A stretch of 64,000 nt of DNA from Lelliottia jeotgali (GCA_002271215.1 CP018628.1:4464001-4528000); one strand, 5' to 3'; positions 31,902-42,335 are shown, counted from the first letter of the stretch. Numbers and translations: made by a program. The notes: a model not told the origin generated them from the sequence alone.

Positions 31902-32522
31902 TTATTTTTTAGCAGCGAAACGCGCGGCTGCTTCGTCCCAGTTGACGACATCCCAGAAGGCTTTGATGTAGTCCGGGCGACGGTTCTGGAACTTCAGGTA
32001 GTAAGCGTGTTCCCACACGTCCAGGCCCACGATTGGGAAGCCAGACGCGCCAGAAATTGCTTCACCCATCAGCGGGGAGTCCTGGTTTGCGGTAGAAACC
32101 ACAGCCAGTTTGTCACCTTTCAGTACCAGCCAAGCCCAGCCAGAACCGAAACGGGTCGCTGCCGCTTTTTCGAATTCTGCTTTGAAGTTGTCCACGGAAC
32201 CGAAATCGCGCTCGATAGCGGCTTTCAGATCGCCCTGCAGGGTAGTGCCGGTTTTCAGGCCTTTCCAGAACAGGCTGTGGTTAGCGTGACCGCCCGCGTT
32301 GTTACGCAGAACGGTTTTCTTGTCAGCCGGCAGTTGATCCAGTTTGGTGATCAGCTCTTCAGCAGACAGGCTGGCGAATTCTGGCAGGCTTTCCAGCGCT
32401 GCGTTCGCGTTGTTCACATAAGTCTGGTGATGTTTAGTGTGATGGATTTCCATCGTCTGCTTGTCGAAATGCGGTTCCAGTGCGTCATAGGCATACGGCA
32501 GGGATGGCAGTGTATAACTCAT
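31902..32522 (-). CDS. sodA: Manganese superoxide dismutase
   Basis: SodA converts superoxide to peroxide and oxygen in the cytosol. The start at 32522 ([17 protein letters not shown]) gives 206 residues. Metal ligands His27 (HHTKHH region), His82 (NHSLFW region), Asp168 and His172 (DVWEHAYY) are present, and the surrounding residues favour the Mn form. A Fur box and AT-rich promoter lie upstream, consistent with Fur, SoxRS and ArcA control known in E. coli. Confidence 0.97.
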   Translation of the reverse strand: MSYTLPSLPYAYDALEPHFDKQTMEIHHTKHHQTYVNNANAALESLPEFASLSAEELITKLDQLPADKKTVLRNNAGGHANHSLFWKGLKTGTTLQGDLKAAIERDFGSVDNFKAEFEKAAATRFGSGWAWLVLKGDKLAVVSTANQDSPLMGEAISGASGFPIVGLDVWEHAYYLKFQNRRPDYIKAFWDVVNWDEAAARFAAKK

Positions 32523-32597
32523 AATCCTCTCCATTATTGTCGGGCGGCACAGCTGTTAATGCCGCGTAAGCAGTTGGTTCATTATAGTTAATTAAAT

Positions 32598-32616
32598 GAT
32601 ATTGAAAATGATTATC
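32598..32616. promoter_or_regulatory. Fur box upstream of sodA
   Basis: GATATTGAAAATGATTATC agrees with the 19-bp Fur consensus at about 16 positions. It is 76-94 bp upstream of sodA. sodA is a classical Fur-repressed gene. Confidence 0.8.
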
Positions 32617-32811
32617 AATGCCGTAGTTTTTATAAGGTTATTCATTTTGCTGCAAACGCGAATTTGTGAGTCTGCTCACGCGGTTAACGCGCTGATTGCC
32701 ATAGACAAGAAAAGTACGGCAACCTTCTGAAGGTTCGCTCGCCGCTTAATTTTTAAACTCATCGGAGTCGGAGGGAAGCCACCGGCCTATAAAAACGATG
32801 AGGATGTAAAA

Positions 32812-33846
32812 ATGAATCATGCGATTACGATGGGTATTTTCTGGCATTTGATAGGCACAGCCAGTGCAGCCTGTTTCTATGCCCCGTTTAAAAAGGTCAA
32901 ACATTGGTCATGGGAAACCATGTGGTCTGTCGGCGGTACGGTTTCCTGGCTGATCCTGCCGTGGACTATCAGTGCCATGCTGTTGCCCGATTTCTGGGGA
33001 TATTTCTCCTCCTTTAGCGCCTCGACGCTGCTGCCGGTGTTTCTGTTCGGCGCGATGTGGGGCATCGGCAATATCAACTATGGCCTGACCATGCGCTATC
33101 TCGGCATGTCGATGGGCATCGGGATTGCGATTGGCATCACCCTGATTGTCGGCACCCTGATGACGCCAATCCTGAACGGTAATTTCGACGTGCTGATCAA
33201 CACCAAAGGCGGCCAGATGACGCTGCTGGGCGTGCTGGTGGCGGTGGTCGGCGTGGGGATTGTCACCCGCGCAGGTCAGTTGAAAGAGCGCAAAATGGGG
33301 ATTCGCGCGGAAGAGTTCAATCTGAAGAAAGGTCTGATCCTGGCGGTAATGTGCGGTATTTTCTCCGCCGGGATGTCATTTGCGATGAACGCCGCCAAAC
33401 CGATGCATGAAGCTGCCGCTGCGCTTGGCGTGGACCCGCTGTACGTCGCGTTGCCAAGCTACGTAGTCATCATGGGAGGCGGTGCGCTGGTTAACCTCGG
33501 CTTCTGCTTCATTCGTCTGGCAAAAGTGAAGAACCTGTCGGTAAAAGCCGACTTCTCGCTGGCAAAAAACCTGATCATCACCAACGTGCTGCTGTCGGCA
33601 CTCGGCGGCTTGATGTGGTATTTGCAGTTCTTCTTCTACGCCTGGGGCCACGCCAGCATTCCACCGCAGTATGACTATATGAGCTGGATGCTGCACATGA
33701 GCTTCTACGTGCTGTGCGGCGGGATTGTCGGGCTGGTGCTGAAAGAGTGGAACAACGCCGGACGGCGTCCGGTGAGCGTGCTGAGTCTGGGTTGCGTAGT
33801 GATTATTATTGCGGCCAACATTGTCGGACTTGGCATGGCGAATTAA
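32812..33846 (+). CDS. rhaT: L-rhamnose/H+ symporter RhaT
   Basis: RhaT imports L-rhamnose with protons across the inner membrane. The 344-residue protein has ten hydrophobic segments. The family blocks [20 protein letters not shown] near residue 79 and [19 protein letters not shown] near residue 188 are nearly invariant. Its TAA stop directly abuts the stop codon of convergent rhaR. RhaS activation is expected from E. coli; I did not resolve the operator. Confidence 0.97.
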   Translation: MNHAITMGIFWHLIGTASAACFYAPFKKVKHWSWETMWSVGGTVSWLILPWTISAMLLPDFWGYFSSFSASTLLPVFLFGAMWGIGNINYGLTMRYLGMSMGIGIAIGITLIVGTLMTPILNGNFDVLINTKGGQMTLLGVLVAVVGVGIVTRAGQLKERKMGIRAEEFNLKKGLILAVMCGIFSAGMSFAMNAAKPMHEAAAALGVDPLYVALPSYVVIMGGGALVNLGFCFIRLAKVKNLSVKADFSLAKNLIITNVLLSALGGLMWYLQFFFYAWGHASIPPQYDYMSWMLHMSFYVLCGGIVGLVLKEWNNAGRRPVSVLSLGCVVIIIAANIVGLGMAN

Positions 33847-34695
33847 TCACGCTGCTTTTCGACTGTGATGACGCCACTGAACTGGCGTCATCCCTACCTC
33901 GCGATTAAACACCACCGAAAAATAGTTACTGTCCTCAAAGCCACAGCGCGTCGAAACTTCACTCACCATCAACTCCGTATGTTGCAGCAGATACTGCGCG
34001 TGGCAAATCCGCAGCTGGCGCAGATAGTGGTTCACCGTCATCCCCGTCTGGGTGCGAAACTGCTGGCGCAACGCGCGCTCACTGCACTGCTCCTGCTCGC
34101 AAAACTTCTCCAGCACAAAGCTGCGATTCAGGCTGCCCGCCAGCGTGGTAATCAGCCTGTCGAGCAGCGCTTCCTGCTCATTGGCAGACGGGTTATCAAT
34201 CGCGTAGCGGTAGCGCTTGAGGGTCATCACCAGCTGGGCAAAGAGCAACTCGGCCATCTCATTCGCGCCCGGTTCAGCTTTCAGGCTTTCCTGTTCAAGC
34301 TGGGTGATGACGTGTCGCACTTGGGTCATGCCGTTGCTGCTCAAACGCCAGTGCGGCGCGGAATGTGCTTCACGAAATCCGGGGATCAGCCCCGCCCAGT
34401 CGACGTTGAGTTTGAGCCGCTCCGGACAATAAATCACGTTCTGTAAAACCAGATCGTTGACCGAGGCATAGGAGTGTTTATCTTCCGCGCGGATATAAAA
34501 CAGGTCGCCGCGGGTGATGCGATACGGGCGGTCGTTGAGGACGTGCAGGCCGTTGCCGCGCCACACCAGCACCAGCTCGCAAAACTCGTGCGTGTGCTCG
34601 GCAAAGACGTTTTGCGGATAGCGATCGGCCACCGCCACGGCCTGCACGGCGTTAGCAAAGAAATCGGTTTTGCGAAGGATTAACGGAGCGCCCAC
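33847..34695 (-). CDS. rhaR: AraC-family activator RhaR
   Basis: RhaR binds L-rhamnose and activates rhaSR. No ATG start exists near the conserved N-terminus. I chose GTG at 34695, with GAGG 6 nt upstream, giving 282 residues, the E. coli short-form length; a TTG at 34707 lies upstream of that ribosome site. An N-terminal cupin-like domain ([14 protein letters not shown]) is followed by two HTH motifs; the second reads [20 protein letters not shown] near residue 240. A perfect 12-bp hairpin abuts the ribosome site. Confidence 0.93.
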   Translation of the reverse strand: MGAPLILRKTDFFANAVQAVAVADRYPQNVFAEHTHEFCELVLVWRGNGLHVLNDRPYRITRGDLFYIRAEDKHSYASVNDLVLQNVIYCPERLKLNVDWAGLIPGFREAHSAPHWRLSSNGMTQVRHVITQLEQESLKAEPGANEMAELLFAQLVMTLKRYRYAIDNPSANEQEALLDRLITTLAGSLNRSFVLEKFCEQEQCSERALRQQFRTQTGMTVNHYLRQLRICHAQYLLQHTELMVSEVSTRCGFEDSNYFSVVFNREVGMTPVQWRHHSRKAA

Positions 34696-34705
34696 AACAC
34701 ACCTC

Positions 34706-34736
34706 AACAGCTAATAACCTGACATTATTAGCTGTT
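34706..34736 (-). other. Intercistronic hairpin between rhaS and rhaR
   Basis: AACAGCTAATAA and TTATTAGCTGTT form a perfect 12-bp stem with a 7-nt loop. On the transcribed strand the stem ends exactly one base before the GAGG Shine-Dalgarno of rhaR. It lies 32 bp after the rhaS stop and is not followed by a T-run. It may protect the rhaS message, pause polymerase or modulate rhaR translation. Confidence 0.75.
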
Positions 34737-34767
34737 TTGCGCCGAAAAAACGGTGATTGTCCTCGCG

Positions 34768-35604
34768 TTACTGAAGTGACGCATCCCTTCCCTGGCGGAT
34801 TTCGCGCGGCGACCAGCTAAATTCCCGGCGGAAAAGCGTCGAAAAGTGGTTACTATCGCCAAATCCACAGCGATACGCGATATCCGTCACGCTCTCGTCC
34901 GTGTGGCGCAGCAAGTGCCGGGCTTTGATCAGACGCAGCCGGTTCAGATAGCGCTGCGGCGTCAGGCCCGTATGCTGCTTGAGCTGACGATGCAGGGTGC
35001 GCAGCGAAAGTGAAAACCTGTCCGCCACCGTTTCCCAACTCACATCTTCTGCAAAGTGATCTTCCAGCCACGCCATCAGCAAATTGAGGCGCGCGTCGTT
35101 GTTTTCCGCCCCTTCCACCAGGCTGCTGCGGCGCAGCAGGACCAGCAGTTGCATGAACAACAGTTCACGGCTGGCGCGCGCATGGGTTTCAGTATTTTCT
35201 TCCGCGTTTTCCATCTGCCCCACCAGCTGACGCACCTGTTGCAGCGTCGACTGATTCACCCGCCAGTGCGACGGATAGTGCCCGTCCTGCTCCTGCGGCA
35301 GCAGCTGGTTCAGCCCGGAGAGAAACTGAAACGCATCCGGGGAACGGTACAGCACATTGGTCAGGCACAGATTGTCCGTATGTTCGTACAAGTGCCGGTC
35401 GTGATCGCGCACAAAGCACACCGTTCCACCGCTGATGGTGTAGGGCTGGCCGTTAAACACATGAATGCCCGTCCCGTGCTCAACAATCACAATTTCATGA
35501 AAATCATGATGATGTTCCGGAAAGGCCGCCTGAGGCAGCCGCGGCTCGATCGCCACCGGCGAACTTCCTGAAGGGAAAAAATCCACGCTGTGCAGTACGG
35601 TCAT
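34768..35604 (-). CDS. rhaS: AraC-family activator RhaS
   Basis: RhaS binds L-rhamnose and activates rhaBAD and rhaT. The start at 35604 ([13 protein letters not shown]) gives 278 residues as in E. coli. The N-terminal sugar-binding cupin ([19 protein letters not shown]) is followed by the AraC DNA-binding domain with [20 protein letters not shown] near residue 205 and [17 protein letters not shown] near 245. It is divergent from rhaB and sits ahead of rhaR in the same transcript. Confidence 0.96.
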   Translation of the reverse strand: MTVLHSVDFFPSGSSPVAIEPRLPQAAFPEHHHDFHEIVIVEHGTGIHVFNGQPYTISGGTVCFVRDHDRHLYEHTDNLCLTNVLYRSPDAFQFLSGLNQLLPQEQDGHYPSHWRVNQSTLQQVRQLVGQMENAEENTETHARASRELLFMQLLVLLRRSSLVEGAENNDARLNLLMAWLEDHFAEDVSWETVADRFSLSLRTLHRQLKQHTGLTPQRYLNRLRLIKARHLLRHTDESVTDIAYRCGFGDSNHFSTLFRREFSWSPREIRQGRDASLQ

Positions 35605-35779
35605 CACGGCCACCACCAATGAGAAATGTTCTCAAAATAGTAATTAAGGGCCGGGTTTCTCACCTTCAATTTTCGACATCAAACCGTGCAAAGCCTGTCA
35701 GTTTTTCAAGAAACAGCGGGAAAGATCGGGAAATGCGGCAACGGTCACATGGCCTGAAATCCCCGTCATTACTGGAAAC

Positions 35780-35795
35780 TGTGAACTTCCTCACG
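35780..35795 (+). promoter_or_regulatory. CRP site upstream of rhaBAD
   Basis: TGTGA-ACTTCC-TCACG matches the CRP consensus TGTGA(N6)TCACA with one mismatch. It lies 111-126 bp upstream of rhaB, just upstream of the RhaS half-sites, the same arrangement as in E. coli. Confidence 0.87.
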
Positions 35796-35798
35796 TTC

Positions 35799-35850
35799 AT
35801 CTTTGCTTTCTTGCCAGCGCGGGATTTTGCCTGTCAGTGGCGAGAAGGTG
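35799..35850 (+). promoter_or_regulatory. RhaS binding sites of the rhaBAD promoter
   Basis: Two 17-bp half-sites, ATCTTTGCTTTCTTGCC (35799-35815) and TCAGTGGCGAGAAGGTG (35834-35850), align with the E. coli rhaI2/rhaI1 sites as I remember them. The second overlaps the expected -35 region. Most of the 301-bp rhaS-rhaB gap is regulatory; the rhaSR promoter should be near 35640-35720. Confidence 0.72.
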
Positions 35851-35905
35851 CGTTTTTCTTCCCTTTCTTAGACTGTTTCGCAATGACTTCAAGAAGGACC
35901 GAATT

Positions 35906-37375
35906 ATGACCTCTCGCCATTGTGTGGCTGTCGATTTAGGCGCATCCAGCGGGCGCGTAATGCTCGCAAGCTACGTGCCTGCACAGCGTGCACTTTCGCT
36001 TCGTGAAATCCATCGCTTCGGTAACTGCCTGCAAAAGCAGGACGGCGTGGAGACCTGGGATATTGACAGTCTGGAAGCGGAAATCCGCACCGGGCTGAAC
36101 AAGGTCTGCGACGATGGGATTCTGATCGACAGCATCGGCATCGATACCTGGGGCGTCGATTTTGTCCTGCTGGATGCCAGCGGCGATCGCGTCGGCCTGC
36201 CCGTTGCCTATCGCGACAGCCGGACCGACGGCGTGATGGCCCGCGCTATTGAACAGCTCGGCAAAGCCGACATCTACGGGCGCAGCGGCATCCAGTTTTT
36301 GCCCTTTAATACTCTCTATCAGCTGCGCGCCCTGGTGGAACAGCAGCCGGAACTGGTGGCGAACGTCGCCCACGCCCTGCTGATCCCGGATTACTTCAGC
36401 TACCGCCTGACCGGGAAAATGAACTGGGAATACACCAACGCCACCACCACCCAACTGGTGAACATCAATTCCGATAACTGGGACGAAAACCTGCTCAACT
36501 GGACAGGCGCCTCCGCCAATTGGTTCGGCACGCCGACCCATCCCGGTAATGTGATCGGTCACTGGATTTGCCCGCAGAAGAATAAAATCCCGGTTGTCGC
36601 CGTGGCCAGCCACGATACTGCCAGCGCGGTGATTGCCTCGCCATTGGCCGACAAAGACGCGGCGTATCTCTCGTCCGGCACCTGGTCGCTGATGGGCTTT
36701 GAGAGCAAAACGCCCTACACCTGTGAAAAATCGCTGGCGGCGAACATCACCAACGAGGGTGGCGCGGAAGGCCGCTACCGGGTGCTGAAAAATATCATGG
36801 GGCTGTGGCTGCTCCAGCGAGTGCTGAAAGAGCAGAACATCACCGACCTGGCACGTCTGATTGCCGACACGGAAAAACTGCCAGCCTGCCGTTTCGTGAT
36901 CAACCCGAACGACGACCGCTTTATCAATCCACACAACATGAGCGCTGAAATTCAGACAGCCTGCCGCGAGAGCGCGCAGCCCGTGCCGCAAACTCCGGCA
37001 GAGCTGGCACGCTGCATTTTCGACAGCCTCGCCCTGCTTTACGCCGATGTTCTGAACGAGCTGGCGACGCTGCGCGGTAAGCCATTTAGCCAGCTGCACA
37101 TCGTTGGCGGCGGCTGTCAGAACCAGCTGCTGAACCAGCTTTGCGCCGACGCTTGCGGCATCACTGTGGTTGCCGGCCCTGTGGAGGCCTCGACGCTGGG
37201 CAATATCGGCATTCAGCTGATGACCCTGGACGAACTTTCCAACGTTGACGATTTCCGGGCGGTTGTGACCCACAACTACCCGCTCACCACTTTTACCCCT
37301 AATCCCTGCCATGAAATTGCCCGCTATCAGGCGCAGTTTCTGCAAAAACGACTGACAAAGGAGCTTTGCGCATGA
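35906..37375 (+). CDS. rhaB: L-rhamnulokinase
   Basis: RhaB phosphorylates L-rhamnulose at C1. The start at 35906 ([20 protein letters not shown]) has an AAGAAGGA ribosome site and gives 489 residues, the K-12 length; the ORF extension to 35837 would cover the promoter. FGGY-family nucleotide-binding loops are visible in DLGASSGR near residue 9 and in [13 protein letters not shown] near residue 258. The stop overlaps the rhaA start by 4 bp (ATGA). Confidence 0.97.
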   Translation: MTSRHCVAVDLGASSGRVMLASYVPAQRALSLREIHRFGNCLQKQDGVETWDIDSLEAEIRTGLNKVCDDGILIDSIGIDTWGVDFVLLDASGDRVGLPVAYRDSRTDGVMARAIEQLGKADIYGRSGIQFLPFNTLYQLRALVEQQPELVANVAHALLIPDYFSYRLTGKMNWEYTNATTTQLVNINSDNWDENLLNWTGASANWFGTPTHPGNVIGHWICPQKNKIPVVAVASHDTASAVIASPLADKDAAYLSSGTWSLMGFESKTPYTCEKSLAANITNEGGAEGRYRVLKNIMGLWLLQRVLKEQNITDLARLIADTEKLPACRFVINPNDDRFINPHNMSAEIQTACRESAQPVPQTPAELARCIFDSLALLYADVLNELATLRGKPFSQLHIVGGGCQNQLLNQLCADACGITVVAGPVEASTLGNIGIQLMTLDELSNVDDFRAVVTHNYPLTTFTPNPCHEIARYQAQFLQKRLTKELCA

Positions 37376-38631
37376 CCACTCAACTTGAACAAGCCTGGGA
37401 ACTGGCTAAACAGCGTTTCGCCGCCGCGGGCGTGGATGTCGAAGAGGCGCTGCGTCAGCTCGATCGTCTGCCGGTCTCCATGCACTGCTGGCAAGGCGAT
37501 GATGTCGCGGGTTTTGAAAACAGTGGCGGCGCGCTGACGGGCGGCATTCAGGCGACCGGCAATTATCCGGGTAAAGCGCGTAATGCCACCGAACTGCGCG
37601 CCGATCTGGAACTGGCCTTGAGTTTAATTCCTGGTCCAAAGCGCCTGAATCTGCACGCGATTTATCATGAAGCCATCGAGCCGGTCGCACGTAACGAAAT
37701 CAAACCGGAACACTTTAAGAACTGGGTGGAGTGGGCCAAAGCCAACAAACTGGGGCTGGATTTTAATCCGTCCTGCTTCTCGCATCCGCTGAGCGCCGAC
37801 GGTTTTACCCTCTCCCACGCCGACGACGAAATCCGTCAGTTCTGGATCGACCACGTCAAAGCCAGCCGCCGCGTGTCGGCGTACTTCGGTGAACAGCTCG
37901 GCACGCCGTCAGTGATGAACATCTGGATCCCGGATGGCATGAAAGACATCACCGTGGACCGTCTGGCTCCGCGCCAGCGTTTGCTGGAGGCGCTCGACGA
38001 GGTGATCAGTGAAAAACTGAATCCGGCGCATCACATTGATGCGGTGGAAAGCAAACTGTTCGGCATCGGTGCAGAAAGCTATACCGTTGGCTCGAACGAG
38101 TTCTACATGGGTTACGCCACCAGCCGCCAGACCGCCCTGTGCCTGGACGCGGGCCACTTCCACCCGACTGAGGTTATCTCCGACAAAATCTCTGCCGCCA
38201 TTCTTTACGTCCCGCGCCTGCTGCTGCACGTCAGCCGCCCGGTACGCTGGGACAGCGACCACGTGGTGCTGCTGGATGACGAAACCCAGGCCATCGCCAG
38301 CGAAATCATCCGCCACGATCTGTTCGACCGCGTGCATATCGGCCTCGACTTCTTTGACGCCTCGATCAACCGCATCGCGGCGTGGGTGATTGGCACACGC
38401 AACATGAAAAAAGCCCTGCTGCGCGCTCTGCTGGAGCCGACGGCGGCCCTGCGTACGCTCGAAGAGCAAGGCGACTACACCGCGCGTCTGGCGCTGCTCG
38501 AAGAGCAAAAATCCCTGCCGTGGCAGGCCGTGTGGGAAATGTACTGCCAGCGCAACGATGCGCCAGCAGGCAGCCAGTGGCTGGAAAACGTGCGGGCGTA
38601 TGAGAAAGAGGTGTTGGCGACTCGCAGCTAA
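37372..38631 (+). CDS. rhaA: L-rhamnose isomerase
   Basis: RhaA converts L-rhamnose to L-rhamnulose using Mn2+. The start at 37372 ([16 protein letters not shown]) overlaps rhaB and gives 419 residues. Family blocks include [14 protein letters not shown] near residue 33, [19 protein letters not shown] near residue 133 and [17 protein letters not shown] near residue 255, which hold metal ligands. It is followed by an unusual repeat array that separates it from rhaD. Confidence 0.97.
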   Translation: MTTQLEQAWELAKQRFAAAGVDVEEALRQLDRLPVSMHCWQGDDVAGFENSGGALTGGIQATGNYPGKARNATELRADLELALSLIPGPKRLNLHAIYHEAIEPVARNEIKPEHFKNWVEWAKANKLGLDFNPSCFSHPLSADGFTLSHADDEIRQFWIDHVKASRRVSAYFGEQLGTPSVMNIWIPDGMKDITVDRLAPRQRLLEALDEVISEKLNPAHHIDAVESKLFGIGAESYTVGSNEFYMGYATSRQTALCLDAGHFHPTEVISDKISAAILYVPRLLLHVSRPVRWDSDHVVLLDDETQAIASEIIRHDLFDRVHIGLDFFDASINRIAAWVIGTRNMKKALLRALLEPTAALRTLEEQGDYTARLALLEEQKSLPWQAVWEMYCQRNDAPAGSQWLENVRAYEKEVLATRS

Positions 38632-38636
38632 AACAA

Positions 38637-38792
38637 CCCTCACCCCTGCCCTCTCCCTGAGGGAGAGGGAGAAAACAGAGCAACCCTCTCCCAAGATGAG
38701 GGAGAAAGCAGAACAGTCCCCTCTCCCAAGGTGAGGGAGAAAACAGAACAGTCCCCTCTCCCTGTGGGAGAGGGTTAGGGTGAGGGCATCAG
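38637..38792. repeat. Long repeat with internal 35-bp tandem array between rhaA and rhaD
   Basis: CCCTCTCCC recurs at 38649, 38684, 38719 and 38754, exactly 35 bp apart. Each of the first three units runs CCCTCTCCC..GAGGGAGAAA.CAGA.CA.., and the fourth continues into GGGAGAGGGTTAGGGTGAGGG, the standard end of the long intergenic repeat. The left end begins CCCTCACCCCTGCCC. It looks like an internally expanded copy of the element at 17118-17206. Confidence 0.87.
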
Positions 38793-38823
38793 GCCTCGCC
38801 GAATTAACAGGAACATGAACACT

Positions 38824-39654
38824 ATGCACACCATCACCAACGCCTGGTTCGTCCAGGGCATGATCAAAGCCACCACCGACGCCTGGCTGAAAGGCTGGGA
38901 CGAGCGCAACGGCGGCAACCTGACGCTGCGCCTCAACGACGCCGATATCGCACCGTTCGAAGCCGATTTCCACCAGAAGCCGCGCTATATCGCCCTGAGC
39001 CAGCCGATGCCGCTGCTCGCCAACACGCCGTTTATCGTCACCGGTTCCGGTAAATTCTTCCGTAACGTGCAGCTCGATCCCGCCGCCAATTTAGGCATCG
39101 TAAAAGTGGACAGCGACGGCGCGGGCTACCACATTCTTTGGGGGCTGACGAACGAAGCGGTGCCGACCTCTGAGCTCCCGGCGCACTTCCTCTCCCATTG
39201 CGAGCGCATCAAGGCGACGGACGGCAAAGACCGCGTGATCATGCACTGCCACGCGACCAACCTGATCGCCCTGACCTACGTGCTGGAAAACAGCACCGAC
39301 TTCATCACCCGCAAACTGTGGGAAGGCAGCACCGAGTGTCTGGTGGTGTTCCCGGACGGCGTGGGCATTCTGCCGTGGATGGTGCCTGGCACCGATGAAA
39401 TCGGCGAAGCCACCGCGCAAGAGATGCAAAAACATTCCCTGGTACTGTGGCCATTCCACGGCGTGTTCGGCAGTGGCCCGACGCTTGATGAAGCGTTTGG
39501 CCTGATCGATACCGCCGAGAAGTCGGCTGAAGTGCTAGTGAAGGTCTATTCCATGGGCGGAATGAAGCAGACCATCACTCAGGAAGAGCTGATTGCGCTG
39601 GGCAAACGCTTCGGCGTCACCCCGCTGAAATCGGCGTTAGAGCTGTACAAATAA
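38824..39654 (+). CDS. rhaD: L-rhamnulose-1-phosphate aldolase
   Basis: RhaD is a Zn2+ class II aldolase splitting rhamnulose-1-phosphate into dihydroxyacetone phosphate and L-lactaldehyde. I favour the ATG at 38824 ([13 protein letters not shown], 276 residues) because it aligns with the E. coli N-terminus; the ATG at 38815 is only 2-3 nt from AGGA, although 38824 has a slightly long spacing of 11 nt. The zinc ligands are in [10 protein letters not shown] near residue 140 and FHGVFGSG near residue 212. Confidence 0.93.
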   Translation: MHTITNAWFVQGMIKATTDAWLKGWDERNGGNLTLRLNDADIAPFEADFHQKPRYIALSQPMPLLANTPFIVTGSGKFFRNVQLDPAANLGIVKVDSDGAGYHILWGLTNEAVPTSELPAHFLSHCERIKATDGKDRVIMHCHATNLIALTYVLENSTDFITRKLWEGSTECLVVFPDGVGILPWMVPGTDEIGEATAQEMQKHSLVLWPFHGVFGSGPTLDEAFGLIDTAEKSAEVLVKVYSMGGMKQTITQEELIALGKRFGVTPLKSALELYK

Positions 39655-39660
39655 CAACAT

Positions 39661-39684
39661 CGCGCCCCGCTCATTGAGACGGGG
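39661..39684 (+). other. Intercistronic hairpin after rhaD
   Basis: CGCCCCG-loop-CGGGGCG forms a 7-bp GC-rich stem 7 bp after the rhaD stop, followed by A residues and not T residues. It is probably a partial terminator or mRNA processing barrier between rhaBAD and the transporter genes. Confidence 0.55.
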
Positions 39685-39736
39685 CGAAAAAACACCTGCA
39701 AACCCTACACATGTCATCCTAAGTGGAGTCAAAGCA

Positions 39737-40723
39737 ATGAAAATAAAGACAAGCTTAATCCTCACCGTTGCCGCTCTGGCGTTGTCCGGTTCCGCACTTG
39801 CAGAAGTGAAAATCGCCCTGGTGGCGAAATCTCTCGGAAATGGATTCTTCGAGGCAGCGAACGTTGGCGCACAAGAGGCGGCCAAAGAGTTGGGTGATGT
39901 GAAAGTGATTTATACCGGCCCGACCACCACCACCGCCGAAGCGCAGATCGAAGTGTTGAACGGTTTGATCGCTCAGGGGGTGGATGCGATCGCCATCTCC
40001 GCCAACGATCCCGATGCGCTGGTGCCGGTGCTGAAAAAAGCGATGCAGCGCGGGATCAAAGTCGTTTCCTGGGATTCCGGCGTGGCGAAAGCCGGGCGTC
40101 AGATCCACCTCAATCCATCGAATAACGCGCTGATCGGTGAAACCAACGTCAAGCTGGCCGCCGAGGCGCTGAAAGCATTGAACGTCGACAAAGGCGAAGT
40201 GGCAGTTCTGAGCGCCACCCCGACCTCCACCAACCAGAATACCTGGATTGCCGAGATGAAAAAGGTGCTGCCGCAGTACCCGTCCGTCAATCTGGTGACA
40301 GTGGCCTATGGCGACGATCTGTCGGACAAGAGCTACCGCGAAGCGGTCGGCCTGCTGAAAACCTACCCGGATTTAAAAGTGATCGTCTCCCCGTCGTCGG
40401 TCGGGATCGTGGCCGCTGCGCAGGCGGTGAAGGATCAGGGCAAGATTGGCAAAGTGTACGTGACCGGTCTTGGCCTGCCGTCTGAAATGGCCGGCGCGGT
40501 GAAATCCGGGGCGAGCAAAAGCTTCGCCATCTGGAACCCGATCGACCTGGGCTACGCCGCTACTTACTTAGCCGACGACCTGGTGAAAGGCACCGCCACC
40601 AAAGACGAAGCCAGCATGGGTAAACTGGGCAAAGTGAAGCTCGATGCCGACGGCAGCGGCGCGATGGCCGAGCCGTTCGTCTACGATGCGAGCAATATTG
40701 ATAAGTTCTCAAAAATCTTCTGA
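39737..40723 (+). CDS. Rhamnose-type ABC transporter substrate-binding protein
   Basis: The 328-residue periplasmic protein starts at 39737 (MKIKTSLILTVAALALSGSA) with a signal peptide cleaved after Ala22. The mature part has the type I sugar-binding fold of ribose/rhamnose binders: GFFEAANVGAQEAAKELG near residue 36, ISANDPDALVPVLKKA near 95 and SWDSG near 115. It resembles the rhizobial RhaS binding protein (unrelated to the regulator RhaS). Its position directly after rhaBAD makes L-rhamnose the likely ligand. Specificity for another deoxysugar cannot be excluded. Confidence 0.83.
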   Translation: MKIKTSLILTVAALALSGSALAEVKIALVAKSLGNGFFEAANVGAQEAAKELGDVKVIYTGPTTTTAEAQIEVLNGLIAQGVDAIAISANDPDALVPVLKKAMQRGIKVVSWDSGVAKAGRQIHLNPSNNALIGETNVKLAAEALKALNVDKGEVAVLSATPTSTNQNTWIAEMKKVLPQYPSVNLVTVAYGDDLSDKSYREAVGLLKTYPDLKVIVSPSSVGIVAAAQAVKDQGKIGKVYVTGLGLPSEMAGAVKSGASKSFAIWNPIDLGYAATYLADDLVKGTATKDEASMGKLGKVKLDADGSGAMAEPFVYDASNIDKFSKIF

Positions 40724-40731
40724 TGTGTTTT

Positions 40732-40797
40732 GTAGGCCGGATAAGCGTAGCGCCATCCGGCAAAACGGCGGGTGGCGCTGCCGCTTACCCGCCCTAC
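40732..40797. repeat. REP pair inside the rhamnose transporter operon
   Basis: Two inverted REP units, 40732-40761 and 40767-40797, lie between the binding-protein and ATPase genes. This is a place where a 3' hairpin could raise the stability of the upstream binding-protein mRNA relative to the membrane genes. Confidence 0.88.
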
Positions 40798-40823
40798 AAA
40801 ATCCCCTTTGATGGAGAACTCTC

Positions 40824-42335
40824 ATGACCGCATCCACCCCGCTGCTGGAGCTCAAGGGCATCACCAAGGTTTTCCCTGGTGTGCGCGCCCTGGAGAACGT
40901 GCAGCTTGAGCTTTGGCCCGGCAAAGTCACCGCCCTGATCGGCGAGAACGGCGCGGGCAAATCGACGCTGGTCAAAGTGATGACCGGGATTTACCAGCCC
41001 GAAGAGGGCGAAATCCTCTATAAAGCGATCCCCATTCATCTCCCGACGCCCGAATCGGCGCATAAAGTCGGAATTACCGCGATTCATCAGGAAACCGTGC
41101 TGTTCGATGAGCTGTCGGTGACCGAAAACATTTTTGTCGGCCAGTACCTGCACAAGGGCTTGTTCAAAAAGCTCGACTGGCCCCAGATGCACCGCCGGGC
41201 GCAGGAGATCCTCACGCGCCTCGAGGTGCAAATCGACCCACGCGCGACGCTCAAAACTCTGAGCATCGCCCAACGCCATATGGTCGCCATTGCCCGCGCC
41301 CTGTCGTTTGAGGCACAGGTGGTGATCCTCGACGAGCCCACCGCCGCCCTGTCGCAGCACGAAATCCTCGAGTTTTATCAGATCGTTGAGCGCCTCAAGC
41401 AGGACGGGAAAGCGATCCTGTTTATCTCGCACAAATTCGACGAGATTTTTGAGCTGGCGGACCACTACACCATTTTGCGCGACGGCGTATTTGTCGGCGC
41501 GGGGGCGATCAACGACATCACCGAAGAGCGGATGGTGGCGATGATGGTGGGTCGGGCCATTACCCAGACATTCCCGAAAGTGGCGTGCGAAAAAGGGGAG
41601 ACGGTGCTGGAGGTGAAAGATCTCTGTCATCCCACCGAGTTCGCGCACATCTATTTCTCTCTGCGCAAAGGCGAAATTCTCGGCTTTTACGGGCTGGTCG
41701 GTGCCGGGCGAACCGAACTGATGCAGGCGCTTTCCGGCGTCACGCGCCCCTCTTCCGGCGAAATTGTGCTGAACGGCAACGCGCAACGTTTCCGCCAGCC
41801 CGCCGACGCCATTCGCGCGGGGATTGTCTGCGTGCCGGAGGAGCGGCAAAAGCAGGGGGCGATTATCGAGCTGTCGATTGCACAGAACATCAGCCTGCCG
41901 CAGCTGAGCAAACTCAATCCCGGCGGCGTGTTGAATCACGATCGCGAATGGGCGCTGGCCGATGAGTACGCCCGACGCTTGCAGGTGAAGGCCTTTAGCT
42001 GGAAACAGCCGGTCGAAACGCTCTCCGGCGGCAATCAGCAAAAGGTCGTTATTGGCAAATGGCTGGCGACGCATCCTGAGGTGATCATCCTCGATGAGCC
42101 GACAAAAGGCATCGATATTGGCTCGAAAGCGGCCGTTCATCAGTTTATGTCCGAACTGGTCGGCCAGGGGCTGGCGGTGATCATGGTCTCGTCGGAACTG
42201 CCGGAAGTGATGGGCATGGCCGATCGCATCATCGTGATGCACGAGGGGCTGATGGTGGCGGAATACCCGGCAGGCGGTGCGACGGCGGAAACCATCGTCA
42301 GCGCGGCCAGCGGCGCCAAACAGGAGGCCGCGTAA
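40824..42335 (+). CDS. Sugar ABC transporter ATPase (tandem ABC domains, rhamnose-type)
   Basis: The 503-residue protein has two ABC domains like RbsA and rhizobial RhaT(ABC). Domain 1 shows Walker A GENGAGKST near residue 38 and Walker B VVILDEPTAAL near 166. Domain 2 has a degenerate first motif GLVGAGRTELM near residue 291, a signature LSGGNQQKV near 400 and Walker B VIILDEPTKGID near 422. One degenerate site is usual in this family. It energises the two permeases downstream; the TAATG stop/start overlap couples it to the first permease. Confidence 0.9.
   Translation: MTASTPLLELKGITKVFPGVRALENVQLELWPGKVTALIGENGAGKSTLVKVMTGIYQPEEGEILYKAIPIHLPTPESAHKVGITAIHQETVLFDELSVTENIFVGQYLHKGLFKKLDWPQMHRRAQEILTRLEVQIDPRATLKTLSIAQRHMVAIARALSFEAQVVILDEPTAALSQHEILEFYQIVERLKQDGKAILFISHKFDEIFELADHYTILRDGVFVGAGAINDITEERMVAMMVGRAITQTFPKVACEKGETVLEVKDLCHPTEFAHIYFSLRKGEILGFYGLVGAGRTELMQALSGVTRPSSGEIVLNGNAQRFRQPADAIRAGIVCVPEERQKQGAIIELSIAQNISLPQLSKLNPGGVLNHDREWALADEYARRLQVKAFSWKQPVETLSGGNQQKVVIGKWLATHPEVIILDEPTKGIDIGSKAAVHQFMSELVGQGLAVIMVSSELPEVMGMADRIIVMHEGLMVAEYPAGGATAETIVSAASGAKQEAA

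Noticed and set aside
35837..35905. Upstream extension of rhaB from an ATG at 35837.
   Set aside because: It would cover the RhaS site and -10 region; the ATG at 35906 matches the known 489-residue protein.
35936..37345. A 469-residue minus-strand open frame across rhaB.
   Set aside because: rhaB is clearly coding on the plus strand; the antisense frame is low complexity (His/Val/Gly/Gln rich) as expected for a codon-bias shadow.
38649..38790. The evenly spaced 35-bp units resembled a tiny CRISPR array.
   Set aside because: There are no variable spacers; whole units are near-identical and merge into the dispersed intergenic repeat. No cas genes are present.
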